14,799 nt of DNA from Planctomycetota bacterium (GCA_029213105.1 JARGNS010000033.1:1-14799); one strand, 5' to 3'; shown: positions 1 to 8,774, counted from the first letter of the stretch. Numbers and translations: made by a program. The notes: a model not told the origin generated them from the sequence alone.

Positions 1-102
1 GCCGACCGTCTGGCCGGCATCCTTCATCTTCTTCTGCTGCTCTTCGCCGCAGCCCACGAGGAGGAGAGCGAAGCAGGCGAGGGCGATGGGGAGGCGAGTC
101 AT
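1..102 (-). CDS. Small predicted lipoprotein, N-terminal fragment
   Basis: Only the first 34 codons are in the window; the gene continues beyond position 1. The ATG is at 102-100, preceded on the minus strand by a strong GAGGAG ribosome binding site at 116-111. The protein starts with Met-Thr-Arg, then a hydrophobic stretch (residues 4-17) ending in the lipobox LVGC with Cys18 as the predicted lipidated residue. After that it is polar and charged (GEEQQKKMKDAGQ). This is a clear signal peptidase II type leader, so the product should be anchored in a membrane facing the periplasm or outside. The charged Lys/Asp-rich start resembles many small uncharacterised lipoproteins, and no function can be given. 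It is divergently oriented from the TraB/GumN-like gene, with 84 bases between the two starts. Confidence 0.75.
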   Translation of the reverse strand, partial: MTRLPIALACFALLLVGCGEEQQKKMKDAGQTVG

Positions 103-171
103 GTGGAGTTCTCCTCGCAAGGGGCGGCGTCTCCCCCGCGGTTCTGGTATCAACGGGACTCTAGAGGGCTC

Positions 172-178
172 AGGAGGT
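172..178 (+). promoter_or_regulatory. Shine-Dalgarno site fixing the GTG start of the TraB-like gene
   Basis: A full AGGAGGT lies 8 bases before GTG at 187. It supports this GTG over the upstream in-frame ATG at 103, which has no such site and would add 28 residues in front of an otherwise standard signal peptide. The ATG at 103 would also abut the start of the divergent lipoprotein gene. Confidence 0.85.
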
Positions 179-186
179 CTTGCACC

Positions 187-1350
187 GTGGATATCCGCCG
201 TTTCGTTCGTTTCGCCGCCGGCCTGGCGCTGGCACTCGGCCTGCTGCTCGCACCGCTCGCCGCCCCCGCCCTCGCCGGAGATGCGAGCGAGGAGAAGGCC
301 GAGCGGGTCCCGATCCTGTGGGAGGTCCAGACCAAGCCCCCGATCTACCTCTTCGGCACCATCCACGTGGCCGACGAGCGCGTCACGACGCACCCGCCGG
401 TGGTGTTGAAGGCGCTCGAGAACAGCAAGGCGCTCTACACCGAGCTCGACTTCGCGAACATGGGCGGCGCCGAGATGGTCAAGCACGTGATCATCCCCGA
501 CGGCAAGAGCCTCGGTGATATCGCGAGCCCCGAGACGATGGAGAAGCTCAAGCAGGTCGCCGAGCGGTACGAGCTGCCCCCCATGCAGATGATGCAGTTC
601 CAGCGCCTGCGGCCGTGGCTCTCGGCCGTGCAGCTGCCGGTGCTCGTCAACACGAAGCGCAAGGCCGAGGAAGTCGCGAAGGCGGCAGCCGCTGCCAAGG
701 CCGCGGGGGAGACCGAGTCGGAGACGAAGCCCGAGGCACCCGGCGCCGAGCAGGCGCTCGACCTGCAGCTCTACATGGGGGCGAAGCAGGCAGGCAAGCT
801 CGTCGGTGGCCTCGAGAAGCCCGTCGAGCAGTTCTCGATCTTCAACAAGATCACGCTCGAGAAGCAGGTGGAGATGCTCGACGAGTCGCTCGACGCGATC
901 CTCGAGCTGGACAAGCCCTCGGAGGGCGAGGGCAGCGGCGAGGAGAAGGTCGATCCGATCGAGGGCCTGATCCGCATGTACGTGAAGGCCGACCTGGATG
1001 GCTTCTACGCCATGATGCAGGAGTCGATGGGCGACAACGCCGAGATGAAGGCGTTCATGGTCGAGCTGCTCGACAATCGCAACATCACGATGGTGCGGCG
1101 CATGATGGAGGCGGCGGAGAAGCACCCCGACAAGCCGATGTTCGTGGCGGTCGGTGCCGGCCACTACCCGGGCAAGATGGGCATCAGCCAGTTGCTCGAG
1201 GAGACCGGCTTCCGCGTGCGGCCGCTGCGCAACCTCGAGGACATGGCCAAGCCCTGGCCCAAGATCGGCGCACGCGAGACGTCCTCGCGCGCGAAGCCGT
1301 GCTGCCGTCCGTGCTGCCCGCCCCGCCCGGTGGCGGCGCCCGGCTACTGA
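187..1350 (+). CDS. Secreted TraB/GumN family protein (putative TIKI-like metalloprotease fold)
   Basis: 387 residues from the GTG start. Residues 1-30 are a classic Sec signal peptide: Arg-rich start, a long Ala/Leu core, and predicted cleavage after APALA. The mature part opens with the family hallmark LWEVQTKPPIYLFGTIHV, where FGTIH ends at His60. Near the C-terminus lies the second hallmark AVGAGHYPG with His326. These paired GxxH motifs define the TraB/PrgY/GumN superfamily, whose animal TIKI relatives are metal-dependent proteases; activity in bacterial members is mostly unproven. A charged Ala/Glu/Lys-rich insertion (about residues 158-191) separates the halves. The only four cysteines in the protein form a CCRPCC cluster at residues 372-377, in a Pro/Arg-rich tail. 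The gene appears monocistronic: divergent from a lipoprotein gene and followed by a gene-free region. Family assignment is firm; substrate unknown. Confidence 0.88.
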   Translation: MDIRRFVRFAAGLALALGLLLAPLAAPALAGDASEEKAERVPILWEVQTKPPIYLFGTIHVADERVTTHPPVVLKALENSKALYTELDFANMGGAEMVKHVIIPDGKSLGDIASPETMEKLKQVAERYELPPMQMMQFQRLRPWLSAVQLPVLVNTKRKAEEVAKAAAAAKAAGETESETKPEAPGAEQALDLQLYMGAKQAGKLVGGLEKPVEQFSIFNKITLEKQVEMLDESLDAILELDKPSEGEGSGEEKVDPIEGLIRMYVKADLDGFYAMMQESMGDNAEMKAFMVELLDNRNITMVRRMMEAAEKHPDKPMFVAVGAGHYPGKMGISQLLEETGFRVRPLRNLEDMAKPWPKIGARETSSRAKPCCRPCCPPRPVAAPGY

Positions 1351-1358
1351 TCACCCGC

Positions 1359-1373
1359 CCGCGCGTGGCGCGG
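1359..1373 (+). terminator. GC-rich hairpin after the TraB-like gene
   Basis: CCGCGC-GTG-GCGCGG forms a perfect 6-bp stem starting 9 bases after the stop codon. There is no following T-run, so it is at best an atypical intrinsic terminator or a 3' end stabiliser. Confidence 0.35.
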
Positions 1374-1467
1374 TCAGGACCCACCTCACAGTCTGTACGG
1401 CTCATGCACGCGTCGCCGGCTTGCGTGCGTGGTTCGGGTTGCACCGCCACCGAGGGGCGTGGCTTTC

Positions 1468-1596
1468 GTAGGGGCGGTCCAGGCGACGCGCTTCGCGGCG
1501 GCGTGTGTCCGCCCGCGATTCACGGGTGGGTGTACCCAGGATGGTCCGCGGGCGGACACACGTTGCGCCCTACGGGCTTCACTGGACCGCCCCTGC
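1468..1596. repeat. Large intergenic inverted repeat, REP-like element
   Basis: The left arm begins GTAGGGGCGGTCCAG (1468-1482) and ends in GCGTGTGTCCGCCCGCG (1501-1517). The right arm repeats these blocks in reverse complement: CGCGGGCGGACACACG at 1547-1562 (16 bases, perfect) and CTGGACCGCCCCT at 1582-1594. Between the outer and inner blocks, each arm has its own small hairpin (CGCG-CTT-CGCG at 1487-1497; GCCC-TAC-GGGC at 1567-1577). The central loop contains another, TGGGT-GT-ACCCA at 1527-1538. The left arm recurs at 10221-10266, so this is a repeat family and not a lone terminator. It lies between convergent genes, with no transposase nearby. It resembles REP/BIME-type intergenic palindromes in organisation; mobility is inference. 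Confidence 0.75.
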
Positions 1597-1644
1597 AGAC
1601 CGTGCTTGCCTGGAACGACGCGTCATCTCGTCCCGCCCGCGTCA

Positions 1645-1665
1645 CTAGCAGCCCCTGGCTGCTAG
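1645..1665 (-). terminator. Perfect 9-bp hairpin overlapping the stop codon of the methyltransferase gene
   Basis: CTAGCAGCC and GGCTGCTAG pair perfectly around a 3-base loop. On the minus strand the TAG stop (1664-1662) lies inside the 5' arm. No T-run follows. It is likely the 3' boundary of the SUF transcript, as a terminator lacking a U-tract or as a stem protecting the end; it could also act for convergent transcripts from the plus strand. Confidence 0.5.
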
Positions 1666-2477
1666 GGCGCGCCTTGGGACGCGAGCGGTCGGCCCCAGAC
1701 GAGCTCCGTCCACGTCGTCAGCTCGACCGACTCCTGGACGCCGTGGCTCAGCAGGAGGTCGCGGAACTTCGCGTCGAACACCTTCGTGGCCACGCCCATG
1801 CGCGTCCGTGAGAAGCCGTTGCGTGAGTGCAGGGCGTCCACGTACTCGTCGCGTGATTGCGTGAAGGTGACGTCGTCCGTGCGTGCACGGCCCAGGACCT
1901 CGAAGTGGCCCCGGCTCACGAGTTCTTCTTCGATGTCGTACGGCGTGTAGTCCCGGTTGGTCGAGTAGCGCGCGATCAGCAGCCCGAGCGAGTCGCTCCA
2001 GGGCAGGCGCGCCTCGTGGCGACCGACGAGGGCGAGGACCGCCCCCGGCGCGAGAACTTCGGCGAGGCGCGGGAAGGCCAGGTCCCAGTTCGTCCAGTGG
2101 ATGCTCTCGCCCGCCACCGCGAGTCCGTAGGGGCCGTCGAGCGGCGCGGACTCGATGGGGCTCTCGATCCAGCGCAGGTTCCCGAGCTTGGCTCCACCGA
2201 GGGACTTGCCGACGTCGATCATCGCGGGTGAGGGCTCGACGGCATCCACGCGCTCGACGTGCAGGGCCAGCTCGCGTGCGAGGTCGCCGGTGCCCGCGCC
2301 GACATCGAGGATGGTCGGGGGGGCCTCGTCAGCCAGCAGCGAGAGCAGGATCTTGTACGCCGCCGGCGGATAGGGCGGGCGGCAGGGATAGGCCCGCGCC
2401 ATCGCGGCATCCTGCCACTGCGAGCCGTAGTCCGGCCCGAGGTGCTTGGGCTTCGGGGGGCGCGCGGCGTGGCTCAC
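1662..2477 (-). CDS. Class I SAM-dependent methyltransferase
   Basis: 271 residues from GTG at 2477. The Rossmann SAM-binding motif I, ILDVGAGTGDLA, spans residues 57-68 and the acidic end of strand 2 is in DAVEPS (78-83). A conserved-looking stretch before motif I (YGSQWQDAAMARAY, then RPPYP) is typical of small-molecule methyltransferases of the Methyltransf_11/25 type. The substrate cannot be told. The GTG start was chosen because it follows the sufT stop by 43 bases and includes the whole conserved N-terminal stretch; the ATG 24 codons later would cut into it. No good ribosome binding site precedes it, so the start is uncertain. It is the last gene of the co-directional SUF run and is probably co-transcribed, but a role in Fe-S assembly is not established. 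A perfect hairpin covers its stop codon. Confidence 0.8.
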   Translation of the reverse strand: MSHAARPPKPKHLGPDYGSQWQDAAMARAYPCRPPYPPAAYKILLSLLADEAPPTILDVGAGTGDLARELALHVERVDAVEPSPAMIDVGKSLGGAKLGNLRWIESPIESAPLDGPYGLAVAGESIHWTNWDLAFPRLAEVLAPGAVLALVGRHEARLPWSDSLGLLIARYSTNRDYTPYDIEEELVSRGHFEVLGRARTDDVTFTQSRDEYVDALHSRNGFSRTRMGVATKVFDAKFRDLLLSHGVQESVELTTWTELVWGRPLASQGAP

Positions 2478-2520
2478 GACGCGACGCCGCTCGACGTGCT
2501 CCGGGGCGGCAGCACGTGAC

Positions 2521-2886
2521 CTAGCCGAGCCCGAGCGTGAGCATGGCGGCCTCCGAGAGGAGGTCCTTCGTCCACGGCGGGTCCCACACCAGCTCGACGC
2601 TGACATCGTTGACGGCCTCGATCTCGCGGATCTTCGTTTCGACCTCGCCAGGCAGCGTGCCGGCGACCGGGCACGCGGGGCTGGTCAGGGTCATCTCGAC
2701 GGCGACGTGGCCCGTCTCGGTGTCGGCGTTCAAGCTGTAGATCAACCCGAGCTCGTAGATGTTCACCGGGATCTCGGGATCGTAGATCGTCTTGATGGCC
2801 TCGATCACCTGCTCCTCGAGGCTGGGCGAGGACGCGGCACTCTCGCTCGGCGGCGGCGTGTCGGCGGGGGGGGTGGCATCGGTCAT
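2521..2886 (-). CDS. sufT: SufT, MIP18/DUF59-family Fe-S cluster assembly factor
   Basis: 121 residues. After a Pro/Ser-rich low-complexity start (residues 1-24) comes the DUF59/MIP18 domain, with the diagnostic run IYDPEIPVNIYELGLIY and later TLTSPACPVAGTL, which holds the conserved cysteine. The protein ends VWDPPWTKDLLSEAAMLTLGLG, as in SUF-associated members, where WDPPW is characteristic. SufT proteins act as accessory factors in maturation of Fe-S proteins, and the fold is shared with PaaD and eukaryotic MIP18. The ATG at 2886 starts 3 bases after the sufU stop, and GGAG at 2896-2893 sits 6 bases upstream. Codons 5-7 contain a run of eight C on the coding strand. Confidence 0.9.
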   Translation of the reverse strand: MTDATPPADTPPPSESAASSPSLEEQVIEAIKTIYDPEIPVNIYELGLIYSLNADTETGHVAVEMTLTSPACPVAGTLPGEVETKIREIEAVNDVSVELVWDPPWTKDLLSEAAMLTLGLG

Positions 2887-2889
2887 CGT

Positions 2890-3339
2890 CTACTCCGTGG
2901 AGATCTCGTCTTTGCCGGCCATCGCGGCATCCATCGTGTGCCACGCCAGCGTCGCACACTTCACCCGCACCGGGAACTCCGACACACCGGAGAACACGGC
3001 CATCTTGCCGAGGTCGTCGAGGCGATCGGTGCCTTCGAGTTGGCCGGTGGCCAGGTCGCGGAAGACCACACCCAACTCCTTCGCCTCCTCGAGCGTCTTG
3101 CCCTTGAGCGTCTCGGTCATGACGGAAGCGGAGGCCTTCGAGATCGAGCAGCCGTCGCCTTCGAAGCGGATGTCGACGATCCGCTCGTCTTCGATCTTCA
3201 TGCGCACGACGAACTTGTCGCCGCACAGGGGGTTGTAGCCCACAGCCGTGGCGGTGGCGTCCTCGAGCGGCCCGAAGTTGCGGGGCTTCTTCGTGTGGCC
3301 CAGGATCACGTCGTTGTAGAGCTCGCGTAGTTCGCTCAT
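2890..3339 (-). CDS. sufU: SufU, IscU-like sulfur acceptor and Fe-S assembly protein
   Basis: 149 residues. Three conserved cysteines are present: Cys39 in YNPLCGD, Cys64 in EGDGCSISKASASVM and Cys128 in RVKCATLAWHT. Asp41, the conserved ligand after the first cysteine, is also present. The insertion between the second and third cysteines (about residues 90-122) distinguishes SufU from IscU. In characterised SufU proteins these residues bind zinc, and the protein receives persulfide sulfur from SufS. Its ATG overlaps the sufS stop by one base (TGATG), which points to translational coupling, and GGGAGGT lies 9 bases upstream inside sufS. No sufE or sufA is seen, so SufU is the only visible sulfur acceptor here. 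Confidence 0.94.
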   Translation of the reverse strand: MSELRELYNDVILGHTKKPRNFGPLEDATATAVGYNPLCGDKFVVRMKIEDERIVDIRFEGDGCSISKASASVMTETLKGKTLEEAKELGVVFRDLATGQLEGTDRLDDLGKMAVFSGVSEFPVRVKCATLAWHTMDAAMAGKDEISTE

Positions 3340-4577
3340 CAGGCGAAGACCTCCCGCACCTTCGTGAGTGCTGCCACGAGAGCGTCGATCTCCGCGGGCG
3401 TGTTGTAGAGGCCGAGGGAGGCACGCGCCGTGGCCGGGACGCCGAAGCGCTCCATGACGGGCTGCGCACAGTGGTGGCCGGTCCGAACCGCCACGCCCTC
3501 GCTGTCGAGGATCGTGCCGATGTCGTGCGGGTGGATGCCTTCGAGCACGAAGCCCAGGACGCCTGCCTTGTGCGGCGCGGTTCCGATCATGCGCAAGCCT
3601 TCGACCTTGGCGAGCTGGGCAGTGCCGTACTCCAGCAAGGCGGCTTCATGCGCGGCAATCGCGTCGAGTCCCACGTCGCGGAGGTAGTCCGCCGCGGCCG
3701 CCAGGCCGATCGCACCCGCGATGTTCGGTGTCCCCGCCTCGAAGCGGAAGGGCGCATCGTTGTAGGTCGTCTTCTCGAAGGTGACGGAGCGGATCATGTC
3801 GCCGCCGCCCTGCCAGGGGGGCATGGCGTCGAGCAGCGTCTTGCGGCCGTACACCACCCCGATGCCGGTCGGGCCGTACATCTTGTGGCCCGAGAGGGCG
3901 TAGAAGTCGACGTCGAGTGCGCGCACGTCGACGTGCCCGTGCGGTGCACCCTGGGCGCCGTCGACGACGATGATCGCGCCGACCGCATGCGCCAGGCGCG
4001 CGATCTCCTGGATGGGGTTGATCGTGCCGAGTGCATTCGAGATGTGGCCGACGGCGACGATCTTCGTGCGCTCGCCGATGAGTCCGGCCAGGGCGTCCAT
4101 GTCGAGGGCGCCGTCGTCCGTGATCGGGGCGACCCGCAGGCGCGCCCCCGTCTGCTCGCAGAGCAGCTGCCACGGGACGATGTTGGCGTGGTGCTCCATG
4201 CGGCTGACGACGATCTCGTCACCCGCGCCCACGTTCGCCCGTCCGTACGCAGCGGCGACGAGGTTGATGCCCTCGGTGGTGCCGCGTGTGAAGACGATCT
4301 CGTGGGTGTCGGCGCCGAGGAACCGGGCCATGGTGGTGCGGGCAGCTTCGAAGAGCTCCGTGGCCTCCTGGCTCAGCCTGTGCACGCCCCGGTGCACGTT
4401 GCTGTTCGAGGTGCGGTAGAAGTCCGCGATGGCGTTCACGACGGCCTCGGGGCGCTGCGTCGTGGCCGCGTTGTCCAGGTACACGAGAGGCTTGCCGTTG
4501 ACCTCGCGTGCGAGGATCGGGAAGTCTGCGCGGACGGCGGTGACGTCGTACGTGTGGGGCGGCGCGGCGGGCGTCAT
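3339..4577 (-). CDS. sufS: SufS, group II cysteine desulfurase
   Basis: 412 residues, the usual length. It removes sulfur from L-cysteine with PLP and hands persulfide to SufU. Visible residues are LDNAATTQ near the start, GTTEGIN (99-105), His130 in MEHHAN, Asp206 in VVDGAQ, the PLP lysine Lys232 in SGHKMYGPTG, and the catalytic Cys370 in RTGHHCAQP. The RxGHHCAQP loop is that of SufS/CsdA-type enzymes, not IscS. The ATG at 4577 overlaps the sufD stop as ATGA, with GAGGGA upstream. The open frame extends further upstream, but only through sufD in another frame and without family similarity. Confidence 0.96.
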   Translation of the reverse strand: MTPAAPPHTYDVTAVRADFPILAREVNGKPLVYLDNAATTQRPEAVVNAIADFYRTSNSNVHRGVHRLSQEATELFEAARTTMARFLGADTHEIVFTRGTTEGINLVAAAYGRANVGAGDEIVVSRMEHHANIVPWQLLCEQTGARLRVAPITDDGALDMDALAGLIGERTKIVAVGHISNALGTINPIQEIARLAHAVGAIIVVDGAQGAPHGHVDVRALDVDFYALSGHKMYGPTGIGVVYGRKTLLDAMPPWQGGGDMIRSVTFEKTTYNDAPFRFEAGTPNIAGAIGLAAAADYLRDVGLDAIAAHEAALLEYGTAQLAKVEGLRMIGTAPHKAGVLGFVLEGIHPHDIGTILDSEGVAVRTGHHCAQPVMERFGVPATARASLGLYNTPAEIDALVAALTKVREVFA

Positions 4578-5932
4578 GCCTGGGTTCCCTCGGAGCTGGG
4601 CGCGAGGCGTGCCGCGAGCAGGGCGTCGAGGCCCTCGCCGATGCGCGCGTCGCCTGCGGCTTCGGTGATCTCGCGTGCGAACGCATGCACCAGCAGGTTG
4701 CGGGCTTCGGTCTTGCCGATGCCGCGCGACCGGAGGTAGTTGAGCGCGTCCACGTCGAGGCGTCCGATCGTGGCCCCGTGGGCACACTGGACGTCGTCGG
4801 CGTAGATCTCCAGCTGGGGACGCGTCTCGGCGACGGCCTTCTGGGAGAGCAGCAGGTTGTGGTTGGCCTGCTCTGCACTCGTCTTCTGGGCGCCCTTGTC
4901 GACGACGACGCGACCCGTGAAGGCCCCGCGTGCTTGTCCCGCCAGGATGCCCTTGAACAGCTGACGGCTGGTGCCGTGGGGCACATGGTGGTGGACCACC
5001 GTGTGGTTGTCGCAGTGCTCCTCGTCGGAGATGACGTAGAGCCCCGCGAGGTGGTTCTCGGCGCCTTCGGCATCGAGATGGGCGCGGACCTCGTTGCGGT
5101 CGATCGCACCGCCGAGGGACACGGAGGTCGACTGGAAATGGCTGTCGCGCGCCTGCCGCACACCCGTGAAGCCGAGGTGGTACGTGCGCGTGCCTTCACG
5201 CTGGACCCGCACGGTGCGCACGCGGGCGTTCGCGCCGAGGACATATTCGCTGACGGCGTTCGTGAGGCACGTGCCGCCGGCGAGCGCGCCGATGCAGTCG
5301 ATGCCGTAGCGCTCGACGATCGTCACGTCGCTGCCCTGCTCCGCAACAACGAGAATGCGCGGATGCACGGCCACGGGATCACCCGTCGGCGTGTGGAGGA
5401 ACAGGATCTGGATGGGCGCGTGGACGACCGTGCCGGCTTCGACATGGACGAGGGCGGCATCATCCAGGTAGGCCTGGTTGAGCGCGACGAACGGATGCTT
5501 GACGGCCTGGGCGACCGAGCCGAGGGCTTCGAGCGCGCCGCGGTCGCGGCAGGCTGCGAGGTTCGTGACGTGGACGCCCGCGGGGAGCTCCGCGGTGCTG
5601 GAGAGGGACGCTTCGTAGCGACCGTTCAGGACCACGAGGCGCGGGCCTTCCTCGAGGCCGAGGGCGAAGCGGTGCGCGGCCAACGAGGTGGGCGGGTGCA
5701 CCGAGGCCGGGGCGGGCGGGAAGTGACCCCGTGCGAGCGGCCTTACGTTGGTGTAGAGCCAGTCCTCGTCGCGCGAGCTCGGCAACCCCAAGGCACGGAA
5801 GGACGCGAGGCCCTCCGTGCGCAGGGCGGCGACCCACGCCGGCGCCGGCTGGGCGGTCACGAAGGCATCGTGATCCGTCTCGAAGGCGCTGGCAGGCGCG
5901 GTGGTCTGGGTGGGGGACGCTGCTTGGCTCAC
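4574..5932 (-). CDS. sufD: SufD, Fe-S cluster scaffold complex subunit
   Basis: 452 residues. SufD pairs with SufB and two SufC to form the SufBC2D scaffold. The N-terminal 20 residues are low complexity. SSRDEDWLYTN (52-62) is the conserved SufD entry motif. The middle is the right-handed beta-helix region. The C-terminal core has HTVVHHHVPHGTSRQLFKGI (310-329) and DDVQCAHGATIG (379-390). Cys383 and His385 match the CSHG motif of E. coli SufD, whose histidine is implicated in cluster formation at the SufB-SufD interface. The GTG start overlaps the sufC stop as GTGA, and GGAGG lies 10 bases upstream at 5947-5943. The stop overlaps the sufS start. Confidence 0.95.
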   Translation of the reverse strand: MSQAASPTQTTAPASAFETDHDAFVTAQPAPAWVAALRTEGLASFRALGLPSSRDEDWLYTNVRPLARGHFPPAPASVHPPTSLAAHRFALGLEEGPRLVVLNGRYEASLSSTAELPAGVHVTNLAACRDRGALEALGSVAQAVKHPFVALNQAYLDDAALVHVEAGTVVHAPIQILFLHTPTGDPVAVHPRILVVAEQGSDVTIVERYGIDCIGALAGGTCLTNAVSEYVLGANARVRTVRVQREGTRTYHLGFTGVRQARDSHFQSTSVSLGGAIDRNEVRAHLDAEGAENHLAGLYVISDEEHCDNHTVVHHHVPHGTSRQLFKGILAGQARGAFTGRVVVDKGAQKTSAEQANHNLLLSQKAVAETRPQLEIYADDVQCAHGATIGRLDVDALNYLRSRGIGKTEARNLLVHAFAREITEAAGDARIGEGLDALLAARLAPSSEGTQA

Positions 5933-6714
5933 GACGCGGACGCCTCCGACAGCTCTTCCTCGATCCAGCCATAGCCCTTCTCTTCAAGCTCGAGAGCGAG
6001 CTCCTTCGGGCCACTCTTGACGATGCGGCCGTCGGCAAGGACGTGGACGAAGTCCGGGACGATGTAGTCGAGCAGGCGCTGGTAGTGCGTGATCACGACG
6101 AAGCTGCGGCCGGCGCCGCGCAGCGCGTTGACGCCCTTGGCCACGACCTTCAACGCATCGATGTCGAGGCCCGAGTCCGTCTCGTCGAGGACGGCCACGA
6201 CCGGCTCGAGCACGAGCATCTGGAGGACCTCGTTGCGCTTCTTCTCGCCACCGCTGAAGCCGTGGTTCACGGCGCGGCCGAGCATCGCGTGGTCCATCTC
6301 GAGCAAGTCGGCCTTGGCCTTCGCGATCTGGAGGAAGTCGATCGCGTCGAGCTCGTCCTCGCCGCGATGCTCGCGGATGGCGTTGAGGCCTTCGCGCAGC
6401 AGCGTGCTGTTGTTCACGCCGGGACTCTCGACGGGATATTGGAACGCCAGGAACAGCCCCTCACGGGCGCGTTCCTCGGGCTCGAGGTCGAGCAGGGGCT
6501 TACCCCGGAAGAGGACCTCGCCGCCGGTGACTTCGGCGTCCTGATGGCCCGTGAGGGCACGCGCGAGCGTGCTCTTGCCGGCGCCGTTCGGACCCATGAT
6601 GGCGTGGACCTCGCCGGGGCCGACCTTCAGGTCGAGACCCTTGAGGATCTCCTTGCCGCCGGCCGTGGCGCGGACGCCGCGGATCTCGAGGAGGGGGGTG
6701 TTGTCATTGGTCAT
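5929..6714 (-). CDS. sufC: SufC, ABC-type ATPase of the SUF complex
   Basis: 261 residues. It hydrolyses ATP to drive rearrangement of the SufBC2D scaffold and is cytosolic, not a transporter subunit. Motifs in order: Walker A GPNGAGKST (41-49, Lys48), Q-loop FQYPVESPGV (91-100), signature FSGGEKKRNE (153-162), Walker B with catalytic glutamate VAVLDETDSGLDIDAL (173-188, Glu178), and switch His210 in VITHYQ. The FQYPVE...GEKKRNE and DSGLDIDAL runs are SufC-specific. It starts at ATG 6714, 18 bases after the sufB stop, the widest gap among the sufBCDSUT genes. No clear Shine-Dalgarno site was seen, so translation may depend on coupling to sufB. The end overlaps the sufD GTG. Confidence 0.96.
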   Translation of the reverse strand: MTNDNTPLLEIRGVRATAGGKEILKGLDLKVGPGEVHAIMGPNGAGKSTLARALTGHQDAEVTGGEVLFRGKPLLDLEPEERAREGLFLAFQYPVESPGVNNSTLLREGLNAIREHRGEDELDAIDFLQIAKAKADLLEMDHAMLGRAVNHGFSGGEKKRNEVLQMLVLEPVVAVLDETDSGLDIDALKVVAKGVNALRGAGRSFVVITHYQRLLDYIVPDFVHVLADGRIVKSGPKELALELEEKGYGWIEEELSEASAS

Positions 6715-6732
6715 GGTGTGTGCATGCGCCGT

Positions 6733-8225
<1,493 letters not shown>

Positions 8226-8229
<4 letters not shown>

Positions 8230-8723
8230 AGGGAATCTCCCGTCGGGTCGGCCGTGTCTGCGGTCTGCAGCGAGCGGCCCATGCGTTCGTGCCAGCCACC
8301 CTGCGGCGTGGCCATCTCCTCGAGGGAGATCGCCGAAAGCGCCGTGAGGATGGCCTGGTTGATGCGGTCCCAGTTGGTACGCGTGGGACAGAGCGACTCG
8401 ACGCCGCACTCGGGGGTCGAGTGGTCGAGGCAGTCCATGAGCGCGATGGGCCCCTCGATGGCCTCGATGACGTGGGCCACCGAGATCTCCTTGGGCTCGC
8501 GCGCGAGGGCGTAGCCACCACTGGCCCCGCGCTGCGCGTCGAGCAGGCTCGCGCGGCTGAGCAGGCGCAGCAGCTTGCTCACGGTGGGGGCGGGCAAGCC
8601 CGTGTCCTTGGCGAGGTCGGTGGCCGATCGACGCTCCGCGCCCCCGTCGACCCGCGCGTTGCGCCAGGCGAACCAGGTCATGAGCAGGATGCCGTAGTCG
8701 GCGAGCTTGCTGACGCGGATCAT
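8226..8723 (-). CDS. Rrf2-family transcriptional regulator of the SUF operon (IscR-like)
   Basis: 165 residues. The winged helix-turn-helix covers about residues 3-80: VSKLADYGILLM, then the recognition segment ATDLAKDTGLPAPTVSKLLRLL (34-55) and the wing QRGASGGYALAR (64-75). Then comes ISVAHVIEAIEGPIALMDC, the Rrf2 dimerisation region. Three cysteines (98, 106, 112) occupy the place of the [2Fe-2S] ligands of IscR, with spacing C-x7-C-x5-C. The family match is to the SUF-system Rrf2 regulators. It is first in the operon and overlaps sufB, so it probably autoregulates through the palindrome at 8745-8771. Cluster binding is inferred from the cysteines only. Confidence 0.92.
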
Positions 8724-8744
8724 GGGGATCTCGGGGCCGAGGAT

Positions 8745-8771
8745 GAATCCGTACTGATCTAGTACGGTTTC
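8745..8771 (-). promoter_or_regulatory. Palindromic operator in front of the Rrf2-suf operon
   Basis: The core is CCGTACT-N5-AGTACGG (8749-8767), 7 bp perfect arms. After one mismatch on each side, GAA and TTC extend the dyad to 27 bp. It lies 21 bases before the regulator ATG and just downstream of the predicted -10, covering the likely transcription start. A TACT...AGTA dyad of this size is what Rrf2/IscR dimers bind, so repression by the first gene product is the natural reading (inference). Confidence 0.7.
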
Positions 8772-8774
8772 CCG

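Larger units (their letters stand above)
1351..1661. other. Gene-free region of about 310 bases with palindromic elements
   Basis: No open frame here has family resemblance, a ribosome binding site or plausible composition. The region holds a short hairpin after the TraB-like gene (1359-1373), the large inverted repeat at 1468-1596, and the start of a perfect hairpin overlapping the end of the methyltransferase gene (1645-1665). It separates two convergent genes, so it needs no promoter and may serve mainly as a terminator and repeat region. Confidence 0.7.

Noticed and set aside
103..186. Upstream ATG start for the TraB-like protein at 103
   Set aside because: It would add 28 residues before the signal peptide, has no ribosome binding site, and the GTG at 187 has an ideal one.
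1468..1596. Reading the palindrome as a CRISPR fragment or a riboswitch
   Set aside because: There are no regularly spaced direct repeats, and it lies between the 3' ends of convergent genes, where a 5' regulatory RNA has no gene to control.
2866..2873. Eight-G run in sufT codons 5-7, with similar runs at 9189-9196 (DUF3465 linker) and 14766-14773, considered as phase-variation tracts
   Set aside because: In DNA this rich in G+C, a handful of 8-base G or C runs per 15 kb is expected by chance, and sufT is a housekeeping gene unlikely to be phase variable.
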